NCBI RefSeq assembly: GCF_003719335.1
Contig: NZ_RIAS01000011.1
Span: 159,955-223,954 of the forward strand
From: Paenibacillus amylolyticus
GTDB taxonomy: Bacteria; Bacillota; Bacilli; Paenibacillales; Paenibacillaceae
Reading direction: 5' to 3'
Length of the DNA stretch: 64,000 nt
Below the pieces are notes generated by a model, which did no database searches, was not told the origin of the DNA, and worked only from the letters and a program-made list of their open reading frames with translations. Positions 55,555 to 63,425 of this stretch are shown here, piece after piece. How positions within the stretch are numbered: position 1 is the stretch's first letter; each line of letters starts with the position of its first letter. The position numbers and the translations under genes are program-made.

Positions 55555-55694
55555 CAGTAATATTCTCCTCCTTGGGCAAACATCTCGTTGTTGTACTGTA
55601 TGCTGGGAAATCATGAGATAATACTGCAATCAAGCTATGGCATTGAATTGAGAAAAATTATCCCTTATAGCCTTTATTTTTGTACAAAAAGAAG

Positions 55695-55734
55695 ACCACA
55701 GCCTATCCCCTATTCAAAGGGAAGAAGCTGTGGT
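55695..55734 (-). terminator. Terminator of the SPFH/zinc-ribbon cluster
   Basis: ACCACAGC and GCTGTGGT (8 pairs) with an inner CCC/GGG stem, followed on the minus strand by CTTCTTTTTG. It ends the run of four genes from 58799 to 55759. Confidence 0.82.
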
Positions 55735-55758
55735 TTTCCTTAAATTTATTCTACTGAT

Positions 55759-56268
55759 TTATGAAGCCTCAACCGTTGTTCCACAATACTCACAATCCGT
55801 GAACTGTTTCCGATAAACCTTTACCTTAGCCCCACACCCCGAGCATGTCACTGAAACTTGTCTTGGTGCTTTTTCAACCTTTTCCTCCAGCTTTTCTCCA
55901 TCTTCTTTATCATACTTGTCACTGTTTATATTTATCTCTGTGTAGCTAAATGATTGGTTATTTGTATGAATCACCGTATTACTATTGTAACTTGAGTAAC
56001 CATTCCCAATTTCTTGGGGTCGATAAGCATTTTCTGTTGCCGGGTCTGAATCACTCTCATAGTCCCCGCCATAAAATTGTTTTTGAGGAACCTTTTTTCT
56101 TTGGAGTAATTTAATCGCTGAAAATATAAAAATAAATTCAAATACGGAGAGCTCAATGAAGATAAAAGGTTCACTTATAATTTGTTTGTGATAACCTGCA
56201 TTAAAAAAGCCAAAGGGTATACCAATTGCACCGATCAAAAAAAACAATCCAAAAAACGCTCTGATCAT
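55759..56268 (-). CDS. Membrane protein with C-terminal zinc ribbon
   Basis: 169 residues. Two hydrophobic segments at the N-terminus (about 2-24 and 32-55), a polar Ser/Asn/Tyr-rich linker, and a C-terminal zinc ribbon with two Cys-x-x-Cys knuckles (CSGCGAKVKVY and CEYCGTTVE) 17 residues apart. The same ribbon with nearly the same sequence ends the next upstream protein, so the two are paralogues in the ribbon but not in the membrane part. Function unknown; association with the SPFH protein encoded in the same cluster is inferred. The ATG at 56268 has GGAGG seven bases upstream; the frame opens at 56304. Confidence 0.8.
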   Translation of the reverse strand: MIRAFFGLFFLIGAIGIPFGFFNAGYHKQIISEPFIFIELSVFEFIFIFSAIKLLQRKKVPQKQFYGGDYESDSDPATENAYRPQEIGNGYSSYNSNTVIHTNNQSFSYTEININSDKYDKEDGEKLEEKVEKAPRQVSVTCSGCGAKVKVYRKQFTDCEYCGTTVEAS

Positions 56269-56353
56269 GATAATTCCTCCAAAGAACACGTTATACACAC
56301 TCAATTAATCTATCACAAGTCCTCACTCATAAGCTTCTAGCAAGTCAGTGAAA

Positions 56354-56725
56354 CTACGAAATTCTCACCGTTGTCCCACAATACTCACAATTTGCCGACA
56401 GATTTGGATAAACCTCCACTTTGGCCCCACATCCTGAGCAATGAACGGATACCGGTTTATTCGATTCGTTGTAGTTACCTTTAGGATGCATATCCTTAAT
56501 TTGTTCTTGTTGATTTGCTGCATATGGATCATTACGAGCCGATTTAGAACGAGATTTAGGTCGACCGCACATTTTTATTCCCGTAACCAATACAATAACA
56601 CCAGGAGTAAAAAGTACTATTAAACTAAAAACGGCTAGACCCGCTTCATCCGCCATCATCATTAATGAGAATAGAATGGTTATAAACGAGATTATGATTA
56701 AAATAATTCCAAAAAACCTCTTCAC
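56354..56725 (-). CDS. Small membrane protein with C-terminal zinc ribbon
   Basis: 123 residues: two membrane helices (about 4-24 and 29-50), a basic and polar linker (GRPKSRSKSARND), and a C-terminal ribbon (CSGCGAKVEVY ... CEYCGTTVRIS) that matches the neighbouring protein at most positions. The basic linker suggests a cytoplasmic ribbon. Unknown function; likely a partner of the adjacent SPFH protein. It lies 23 bases after the upstream gene, with a GGGGGAGAAG-type site before the ATG, so it is in one transcript with 56749-57489 and 57492-58799. Confidence 0.8.
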   Translation of the reverse strand: MKRFFGIILIIISFITILFSLMMMADEAGLAVFSLIVLFTPGVIVLVTGIKMCGRPKSRSKSARNDPYAANQQEQIKDMHPKGNYNESNKPVSVHCSGCGAKVEVYPNLSANCEYCGTTVRIS

Positions 56726-56748
56726 TTGCTTCTCCCCCTAAAACATGG

Positions 56749-57489
56749 TTAAGATTTGAGCGAAAGAATCTGTTGATTTCTTTCTTTTAGACGAGACATC
56801 AATCGGGATAATTGCATAGCCACACGTTCACTATTCCCTACTTCTCCTGCCTCATACTGAGTAGACAGTTCTTCTTTCAACAATTCAATATCTATAAGAA
56901 TCTGACGATCATTATACTGCACGCCAGCTGGTGCGATTGGATCGCTATATTTAACCAGCTCAATGATGGCTTCTACTGACTTCCTGTCCTTTTCCACATT
57001 CAACAATGGATACTTATCCATCATATTAAGCAACTGATACATGGCGTTCTCAATCGATTTCCAGTCAGCAATATTCAATTGTTGGTTGGCTTCATGCTCA
57101 CTTCCTGATCGAATATAGATCATTAAAATAGCGCACAAAATGAAAGTAAGAGCCGCAGTGATTACATGTAGCAAAACAAACCAGCGCAGTGCATGATCTG
57201 CGAAACCTACGAATAACGCATAAAAAATGACACACCCCAGATAAATGCTTAATACAATGCCTATAGCCGTGTAACCTGGGACAAAGCGTTTAAAGCGATC
57301 CATATTTTGCATCACATGACGCACATAAAACCACAAAGTCGTCATCGCAACATACGATGCGGCAAGATTGATCCAGAAGGGGAATGATAGAATATCGTTG
57401 CTAAACATCGTAAATGAGATGACCGAACTTAAAATTAAACAGACGAGATAGATTACATCTAGAATAAAAACGTTGCTCCGTTTCGCCAT
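56749..57489 (-). CDS. Four-helix membrane protein with helical cytoplasmic tail
   Basis: 246 residues. Four hydrophobic segments (about 8-30, 38-58, 72-98, 103-127) are followed by a soluble helical domain of about 115 residues rich in Glu, Leu, Lys and Gln that could form a coiled coil. No family recognised. Its start overlaps the stop of the SPFH gene (TAG-TG-ATG), so translation is coupled; GTG at 57492 and ATG at 57489 are both possible starts, after a GGGGGG site. The coupling argues for a complex with the SPFH protein. Confidence 0.78.
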   Translation of the reverse strand: MAKRSNVFILDVIYLVCLILSSVISFTMFSNDILSFPFWINLAASYVAMTTLWFYVRHVMQNMDRFKRFVPGYTAIGIVLSIYLGCVIFYALFVGFADHALRWFVLLHVITAALTFILCAILMIYIRSGSEHEANQQLNIADWKSIENAMYQLLNMMDKYPLLNVEKDRKSVEAIIELVKYSDPIAPAGVQYNDRQILIDIELLKEELSTQYEAGEVGNSERVAMQLSRLMSRLKERNQQILSLKS

Positions 57490-57491
57490 CA

Positions 57492-58799
57492 CTAAGCCTG
57501 CCCCCCTTCTTGCAGATTATTTCCGCAATCGAGACAGAATTTCTGACCAGGTTGTACTTCATGTTGACATTGACTACACTTCAACGTTAAACCTGTACCA
57601 CAGTTTCCACAAAATTTGGTGTGCGGCCCATTCATATGATTGCAATTTGGACATGGCCTTGGCATCGGTTCGTGACACTTCACGCATTCAGACGCATTCT
57701 CCGCATTATCAGCCCCACATGAAGGACAAGCATAATATTTGTCACCGCAGTTCGGACAAAATTTGGTGCCTTTCTCCATCGTGTGACCACAATGATTACA
57801 GTCCGTCGTTGCGGATTTTTCAGCTAATGATTTGCCGCATTTACTGCAAAAAGAGCTGTGTTCCTGATTCGGATGTTGACAATGCCCGCACAAGCGTACG
57901 GCAGACGTTTCTGTTGATGTAGACATCACTTTGGACATTTGAGACATTCCGCTACTAAACGAACCTCCCAAACCAACGCCCATACCCATGCCAAGACCTG
58001 CGCCCATAATATCAGACTGCATACTTCCTTCATTCTTGGCTGCACCTTCAAGCGTGTCGAATGAACGTTCCTGCTGATAGGTGTATCCAATGATATCCAT
58101 TTCCGCCTTGCGAGCGAGCGCTTCCCGTAATCGAATGACCGATGGGTCTTCTTCGGGCAAATTGACATTATGAATGTATAGATTGATAAGTTCGATTCCA
58201 AACTCGTCAAATGTAGAAGCTACGTTGTCTGCAAAGTGTCGTGATATTTCAGCGATATAAGCATTGATTTCTAACACACTTACTTTTCTATGTATTAAAT
58301 AGGAAGATAGCATCGAATTGATATTCATCGTAATTAATCCACGGAAGTAATTCACCATATTGAGCTGATTAAACTCTGGCAGTGTTCCTACAAGTTTGAC
58401 TAAAAATTTTCGTGAATCTGAAATTTTCATGCCCATTTGTCCAAAAGCTCTAACAGGCACAATTATATTATACTTAGGATCCTGAACCTGAATCGGATTG
58501 GCAGTTCCCCACTTGACGTCCATAGCACTTACTTGATTCACATACCAGACTTCTGCCGCAAAAGGAGACTTTCCTCCGAATGGAAGGTTAATAAGTCGGT
58601 TTAGTATCGGGATATTCGCTGTACTTAACGTATGCCTGCCTGGCCCGAACAGATCAAGGGCCCTTCCATCCTTAAAGAGTATAGCCTGTTGAGATTGATT
58701 TACAATTAACTGAGTCCAAGTTCCCAATTCAGTCTCCGGATGTTTCCAGGCAAATACGTCAGGTGAACCGTCATACTTGATTACATCAATAATAGCCAT
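57492..58799 (-). CDS. SPFH-domain protein with five C-terminal zinc ribbons (YdjI-like)
   Basis: 435 residues. The N-terminal 1-245 is an SPFH/band-7 domain of the YdjI or virion-core-protein type (D-V-I-K-Y-D-G...ILFKDGRALDLFGPGRHTL), without its own membrane segment. A Gly/Met/Ser-rich linker (265-292) leads to ten Cys-x-x-Cys knuckles at 304, 318, 334, 348, 358, 372, 383, 397, 408 and 422. Each pair is exactly 14 residues apart, so there are five zinc ribbons; YdjI-type relatives I know carry one or two. SPFH proteins assemble on membranes into large rings or cages; the ribbon array suggests recruitment of partners. First gene of a four-gene set. Confidence 0.88.
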   Translation of the reverse strand: MAIIDVIKYDGSPDVFAWKHPETELGTWTQLIVNQSQQAILFKDGRALDLFGPGRHTLSTANIPILNRLINLPFGGKSPFAAEVWYVNQVSAMDVKWGTANPIQVQDPKYNIIVPVRAFGQMGMKISDSRKFLVKLVGTLPEFNQLNMVNYFRGLITMNINSMLSSYLIHRKVSVLEINAYIAEISRHFADNVASTFDEFGIELINLYIHNVNLPEEDPSVIRLREALARKAEMDIIGYTYQQERSFDTLEGAAKNEGSMQSDIMGAGLGMGMGVGLGGSFSSGMSQMSKVMSTSTETSAVRLCGHCQHPNQEHSSFCSKCGKSLAEKSATTDCNHCGHTMEKGTKFCPNCGDKYYACPSCGADNAENASECVKCHEPMPRPCPNCNHMNGPHTKFCGNCGTGLTLKCSQCQHEVQPGQKFCLDCGNNLQEGGQA

Positions 58800-59013
58800 A
58801 TTCTATTCCTCACTTTAGATTAAAATACTAGATTCGAACAACTATGATTCCACTCAACACGAATCATAAGATATACTAATATTCGTCAATTATCGCGTTT
58901 TTTCATGTTTAGGCATTGCTATTTTACCATTTCTAACCTGCTTACGCACTAGTATAGTTCATATTTCATGAGATATTTTTCCTATTTAGGCATCTGTGGG
59001 AGGAAAAATCAAA
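58800..59013. other. Promoter region of the SPFH cluster
   Basis: About 214 bases, AT-rich, without a gene. It should hold the cluster promoter on the minus strand. I saw no operator-like dyad. Confidence 0.4.
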
Positions 59014-59050
59014 AACCTCTTGCAAGCGCAGCCGCGTTATGCAAAAGGTT
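59014..59050 (-). terminator. Terminator after the ankyrin gene
   Basis: AACCTCTTGCA and TGCAAAAGGTT (plus strand) pair with one G-U in the minus-strand transcript, enclosing a GC-rich inner loop, followed by TTTGATTTTT. Confidence 0.88.
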
Positions 59051-59074
59051 AAATAAATGAACTCACCACTCTAT

Positions 59075-60142
59075 CTAATTCAAAAGACGTTCGATGTAAA
59101 CCTCAGGCTCGTCCAGGAATTGTTCGAATGTGCATAGTGTGCCCTGTTCCTGATGTTCGATATCGGCATATCCTATCATCTTTTTGCTTGGATTCCAGAC
59201 GATGAGCATATGAGAGTACTGATCCAGATCAGAGGATAAACGAAGCAGCTTCTGCCTGCCCATCTTCATCTCCACCGTATCTGTCAACGAAAAGAATTCA
59301 ATATAACCAACGCCAGCGGGACAGCTCGGCAGGTCCATTCGGCGTGAACCTTCGGTCAAAAAACGGATTAACGTTTCGGGAAGTTTGTATGATTTTAATG
59401 CATGCAGTTTATTGCTCAGATTATGGAACTCCTCAGGCTCGTGTGATTTCAAATATTCAGCCATTTCACTATTTTTCTGACTGACCGCAATCGTATAGGC
59501 CCGCTCCCCATCTTTCTCCTGCAACGTTACATCCGCACCTTGTTCCACCAAAAATTTGACCATTCGCATACTGTTCTGGCGTGTAGCTACGGTAAGCGGT
59601 GTCGCCTTATACGGATAGACCATATCCGGCTCATTGTAGTTGATGTCCACACCCTCATTCAGCAGGTATTGAACCGTTTTCATATCATGATCCGATACCG
59701 CTTTCCTTAACGTTTTGCCGCCATATTTTCGAAGGTCCAGCCCAAGCTCGTTCAGCACCGAAATATTCTTTTTGTTCCCGTAATATGCCTCGTCGTATGC
59801 ACTCGATTTTAACCGGCTTACTCCGTTCAATTTTGATCCTTGCTCAACTAAATAACGAATCACATCTGCTCCACAGTAGCGCGCAGCATATAAAATGGCT
59901 GGATGGTCTTTGGCATTGATCTCGGCTCCTCGCTCCACAAGAAGTCTGACAACCTTAGACTGATTGCAGATCAATGCCAGGTCAAGCGGACGAAGCGTAA
60001 TGTTTGAGCTTAATGCTATCTTTTCTTCCAAGTCCATGCCTTGCTCTATATAGGTTTCAACGCGGGTAACATCCCCTTGATAGATTGCGAGGGCTGGATC
60101 AGGCAACGTTTTGAACGTGCCTTGATTACCGATTTTGTACAT
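59075..60142 (-). CDS. Ankyrin-repeat protein with SUKH-like C-terminal part
   Basis: 355 residues, cytosolic. Repeats begin near residue 15: LAIYQGDVTRVETYIEQGMDL, LALICNQSKVVRLLVERGAEI, AARYCGADVIRYLVEQGSKL, then a diverged unit, LRKAVSDHDMKTVQYLLNEGVDI and LTVATRQNSMRMVKFLVEQGADV. The last 95 residues (strands, then YIEFFSLTD, LIVWNPSKKMIGYADIEH, and CTFEQFLDEPEVYIERLL) resemble the SMI1/KNR4 domain C-terminus. Ankyrins bind proteins, and ankyrin plus SUKH pairs occur among toxin-immunity proteins; a job here is not shown. The ATG at 60142 has GGAGG eight bases upstream; the longer frame from 60199 lacks a site. Divergent from the hydrolase at 60274. Confidence 0.85.
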   Translation of the reverse strand: MYKIGNQGTFKTLPDPALAIYQGDVTRVETYIEQGMDLEEKIALSSNITLRPLDLALICNQSKVVRLLVERGAEINAKDHPAILYAARYCGADVIRYLVEQGSKLNGVSRLKSSAYDEAYYGNKKNISVLNELGLDLRKYGGKTLRKAVSDHDMKTVQYLLNEGVDINYNEPDMVYPYKATPLTVATRQNSMRMVKFLVEQGADVTLQEKDGERAYTIAVSQKNSEMAEYLKSHEPEEFHNLSNKLHALKSYKLPETLIRFLTEGSRRMDLPSCPAGVGYIEFFSLTDTVEMKMGRQKLLRLSSDLDQYSHMLIVWNPSKKMIGYADIEHQEQGTLCTFEQFLDEPEVYIERLLN

Positions 60143-60273
60143 AAGGTTGGCCTCCTCTGCAATGATAATATTGAAATTCATGTTTGTTGAGCTACACAAA
60201 TGAATATGCTAACATAGTGGGCAACCCTTTGGAATCTACATACTAAATACACAACGAGCACAGAAAGGACACT

Positions 60274-61275
60274 ATGAATTCCTCAAACCTTCATCATACA
60301 TTGCAACATATCATTCCACCGCTGGATCTTAGAAGCTGTCTGGTCAGTGTACGCGGGGAGATCGTTTACAAGCACTACCGGAATGTACAGGCTGAGACAC
60401 ATATCGCTAAAATTAATTCATGTACCAAGAGCATCATCTCTGCGCTCATCTGTATCGCCATGGATCAAGGGCTACTGCCCGAGGCAGGCACGCCATTATC
60501 TACCTTTTTCCCGGAACTCGTTTCTGATCCTGACCCACGTAAACCAGCGATTACCTTGGAGCAGCTGCTTACGATGACTGCCGGATTTAACTGGGACGAG
60601 TTTGGCGGACAAAATTCGTTTCCACGGATGACACGGACGGATCATTGGGTCAACTTCGCTTTAGAACAGCGTTTGCGACATGAACCTGGCACACATATGG
60701 AATACAATTCGGGAGTTTCCCAGATTCTATCTTCAATATTAATGCAACATGTAGGCATGAGTGTGGCAGCGTATGCTGAGAGTTATTTATTTGGCCCACT
60801 GGGCATTCAAGATTATGAATGGGAGCAAGATCCCCAAGGTGTACACACAGGTGGTTTTGGCCTGAGGCTGCTGCCATCCGACCTGCTCAAATTCGGGCAA
60901 CTCTACCTTCAGGAAGGGAAATGGGAAGGAAAACAGCTTATTTCCAACCAACTTGTCAAACGTTCAACGCAGCCCTTCATCACAGTTTCTCCGCAAAACC
61001 ATGGCAGCTACGGTTGGCACTGGTGGGTGGACCAATATGCAGGTCAACATCTTGACGATAACTCGCCATCCCAGCCTGCTGAACAAATGAATCACGAACC
61101 ACTGAGCTATTACTATGCGAGAGGATTCGGTGGCCAGTATGTATATATTGTTCCCGAGTTGGAACTTGTGACCGTGTTAACCAATGACAAACGCAAGAAG
61201 GAAAAGCCGCCCATCGACGTATTCCCCAGATTCATTCTGCCTGAATTGTGGAAGCTAGCTCACTTGTCCAGTTGA
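60274..61275 (+). CDS. Class C beta-lactamase-fold serine hydrolase
   Basis: 333 residues without a signal peptide. Motif S-x-x-K is S49-C-T-K52, the second motif Y144-N-S, and the GFGGQY segment near 290 stands for the third. Without export it is not a periplasmic-type resistance enzyme; such cytosolic proteins (EstB or Pab87-like) act as esterases or D-aminopeptidases. The ATG follows GAAAGGA. It is a lone gene; a weak hairpin 40 bases downstream may end it. A second, unrelated member of the same fold is convergent at 61455-62477. Confidence 0.88.
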   Translation: MNSSNLHHTLQHIIPPLDLRSCLVSVRGEIVYKHYRNVQAETHIAKINSCTKSIISALICIAMDQGLLPEAGTPLSTFFPELVSDPDPRKPAITLEQLLTMTAGFNWDEFGGQNSFPRMTRTDHWVNFALEQRLRHEPGTHMEYNSGVSQILSSILMQHVGMSVAAYAESYLFGPLGIQDYEWEQDPQGVHTGGFGLRLLPSDLLKFGQLYLQEGKWEGKQLISNQLVKRSTQPFITVSPQNHGSYGWHWWVDQYAGQHLDDNSPSQPAEQMNHEPLSYYYARGFGGQYVYIVPELELVTVLTNDKRKKEKPPIDVFPRFILPELWKLAHLSS

Positions 61276-61312
61276 ATTTACAATAATTCCAAGAGAAATA
61301 TTGCAAACCTAA

Positions 61313-61356
61313 ACCCTTGCCTGGATTGCGTGATCGTTAAGCGGACAGGCAAGGGT
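61313..61356. terminator. Hairpin between converging hydrolase genes
   Basis: ACCCTTGCCTG and CAGGCAAGGGT form 11 perfect pairs around a 22-base loop. There is no T-run on the plus strand; on the minus strand it is followed by TTAGG-type sequence. It may act as a bidirectional stop of modest strength. Confidence 0.5.
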
Positions 61357-61454
61357 AACTCAATCTTGAGAATTAGCTCGCTACGGCGTTTTCCCTTCTG
61401 TCCGTTTCTAGGTAATTGTCTACGATCCCAAATTATTCTGCCTCACCACTCCTT

Positions 61455-62477
61455 TTACACCATTGCTTCCTCTACAGCCAACGTTATAGGATAAGGCCCT
61501 GACTCCTGATTCGATACAACCACAAGTTGAACCCCCTGCTTCGGATATACGCCAGACATAAACGAAACACCTGGGTCAAAACCCATGACATGCGTTTTAA
61601 ATATCTCTTTTTCACGTAACTCCAGCCATATCCCCAAACCATAAAATTCCTCGTCCTCATCGTGTGCGTAGGGTGTCAAGAGATGCCGTGTCATCTCCTC
61701 ACCTAACAACTTGTGTCCCAGCAGAGCATCCCAGAAACGGATCATATCTGGTGCAGTTACATAAGCTCCACCATCTGCTCCACCTTGAACGGGGATCGAA
61801 AAAATATTACTAGTCCATGTCCCGTCATCAGCATCGATATATCCAATAGCTGTGTTACGCGGAAGCTGATCTGTCAGGAAATAACCTGAATCTTGCATGC
61901 CGGCTCGTTTAAAAATATGTTCCTCCACGTATGTGGTAAACGCCATGCCAGTGTATTGCTCCACAATGAGTCCCAGTACGATAAATGCCGCATTGTTATA
62001 ATGAAACTTCTCACCAGGAGCAGACTTCATTGGCAGATGTTGAAACATGGGCAGAAAATCACTGAGCTGTCGCATCGCGTACACGGGTCTGTCTTTCCAC
62101 AACGCTGAAAAATCATCCATCACTTCTTCATCAAAATAATCCGGTACGCCAGAAGTATGAGTCAGCAATTGGTGTACTGTGATCTCCGGATCCCACTCGG
62201 GAAATGGAAGGTATAGGACATCCTTTAATTTGGAATCTAACGTAAAATGTCCTTGCTCAATCAACTGACCTATACTTACAGCTGTGAAAACCTTACAGCC
62301 CGAAGCAATACCAAAACGTGTATTCATATCATTCAGAAGCTCATCACTACGGTTCGCATACCCTCGCACGATCTGAAAAAGAGTATCACCCTTCTGTTTG
62401 CACAACACAACACCCGAAAAATCCTTTTGTTCCATAACCTCTCTGACTTTTTCCGTGATCTTTACTGTATCCAGCAT
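61455..62477 (-). CDS. Class C beta-lactamase-fold serine hydrolase
   Basis: 340 residues, no signal peptide. Catalytic S59-G-C-K62, Y160-N-N, and a C-terminal FDPGVSFMSGVYP stretch as the third motif. Probably a cytosolic esterase or peptidase; the substrate is unknown. The longest frame starts at 62546 but overlaps the upstream DUF1361 gene; the ATG at 62477 lies 11 bases after that gene's stop with AGGT eight bases upstream. The two are likely cotranscribed. It shares little sequence with the hydrolase at 60274, so they are not a recent duplicate pair. Confidence 0.87.
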   Translation of the reverse strand: MLDTVKITEKVREVMEQKDFSGVVLCKQKGDTLFQIVRGYANRSDELLNDMNTRFGIASGCKVFTAVSIGQLIEQGHFTLDSKLKDVLYLPFPEWDPEITVHQLLTHTSGVPDYFDEEVMDDFSALWKDRPVYAMRQLSDFLPMFQHLPMKSAPGEKFHYNNAAFIVLGLIVEQYTGMAFTTYVEEHIFKRAGMQDSGYFLTDQLPRNTAIGYIDADDGTWTSNIFSIPVQGGADGGAYVTAPDMIRFWDALLGHKLLGEEMTRHLLTPYAHDEDEEFYGLGIWLELREKEIFKTHVMGFDPGVSFMSGVYPKQGVQLVVVSNQESGPYPITLAVEEAMV

Positions 62478-62487
62478 ATCGAAGCAC

Positions 62488-63204
62488 CTACCCTTTCTTA
62501 TCATTGGTTTGTAAACTTCGTTGGTCTGGTCCAGACCCTCTCGCATTCAGCAAATAATATAACGTGAGATAGATGGTAAGAAGAAACGTTCCAAAGAACA
62601 TACAAAACGCCAAAGAGGGCCGGCTAACACTTTCGTGCATCAGCCTGATTAACAACTCGCGATTGGTCAATGCATCCCAGCTGTTCAAACGATACACTCG
62701 TCCTAGCAAAACACCATAACTTCCAAGAGCTGTTCCACCCAGTACAAATATCCATGATGCCGCACGTCCCAACCGATCATAGACGATTTCCTGAATCTGA
62801 TACATTGATAGGAAGCCGATCAGCAACCCTGCCCACACAAACATCAGCACAACCATCAGATCATACCAGTAGTGGAATGCCGCGCCGTTTCCCGAGAAAT
62901 ACCTTGAGCTCCTTGACGTCAAATGCAATAAATCCGTCACGATATAAGAAGAGTTGGGAAAAAACAACAGCCACATCATCGCACTTGGTACGGCAATCCA
63001 TGCGGCTCCTTTCCACTTCAGACGTCCCAAACCATAGGTTAGGGATGAGAATACAAATGGAATCCAGCCCAAGAACAAATTCCAGATCAGGAAACGGAAA
63101 TACCGCTGATCCAGCCAATCGGCCGCAATGTAATACAACCCCAGCGTGATAACCGTAACTGCACTAAGAAAAACAAACATGTGCACATAATTCAGTTTTC
63201 TCAA
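62488..63204 (-). CDS. DUF1361 integral membrane protein
   Basis: 238 residues with about seven membrane segments. The DUF1361 signature is clear: RFLIWNLFLGWIPFVFS and WLLFFPNSSYIVTDLLHL. Function unknown. I choose the TTG at 63204: its leader is a 20-base sequence identical to the one before the acyltransferase start at 32919, with GAGG nine bases upstream, and the protein then starts LRKLNYVHMF right before the first helix. An in-frame ATG at 63234 exists but has no ribosome binding site. Followed after 11 bases by the hydrolase gene. Confidence 0.85.
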   Translation of the reverse strand: MRKLNYVHMFVFLSAVTVITLGLYYIAADWLDQRYFRFLIWNLFLGWIPFVFSSLTYGLGRLKWKGAAWIAVPSAMMWLLFFPNSSYIVTDLLHLTSRSSRYFSGNGAAFHYWYDLMVVLMFVWAGLLIGFLSMYQIQEIVYDRLGRAASWIFVLGGTALGSYGVLLGRVYRLNSWDALTNRELLIRLMHESVSRPSLAFCMFFGTFLLTIYLTLYYLLNARGSGPDQRSLQTNDKKG

Positions 63205-63205
63205 A

Positions 63206-63225
63206 ACATATAACCTCACTTGTGT
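63206..63225 (-). repeat. 20-base leader repeat, copy 2
   Basis: Identical on the plus strand to 32920-32939, and placed identically against the start codon of an integral membrane protein gene. Confidence 0.75.
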
Positions 63226-63357
63226 TGAATTCAATGAACGCTTCAGTTATGGTATATATTTACTAGTTTTCAAATCTATTAGATCATACCATGTACAACA
63301 CGAGAATGAAATTTATGATAGATAAACTAAATCAAACAGTAATATAAAAACAAAAAA

Positions 63358-63387
63358 ACGACAGTCCGTTGTATAGGCTCCTGTCGC
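63358..63387 (-). terminator. Terminator after the sigma factor gene
   Basis: ACGACAG and CTGTCGC pair with one G-U in the minus-strand transcript, followed by TTTTTTTG. It lies about 40 bases after the sigma gene's stop. Confidence 0.85.
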
Positions 63388-63425
63388 TTATTGAAGAGGT
63401 CACAGTAAACATTTCTTTACTATAA

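Noticed and set aside
60274..62477. The two beta-lactamase-fold proteins as antibiotic resistance genes
   Set aside because: Neither has a signal peptide, and the third motif is not that of true class C beta-lactamases; cytosolic esterase or peptidase roles fit better.
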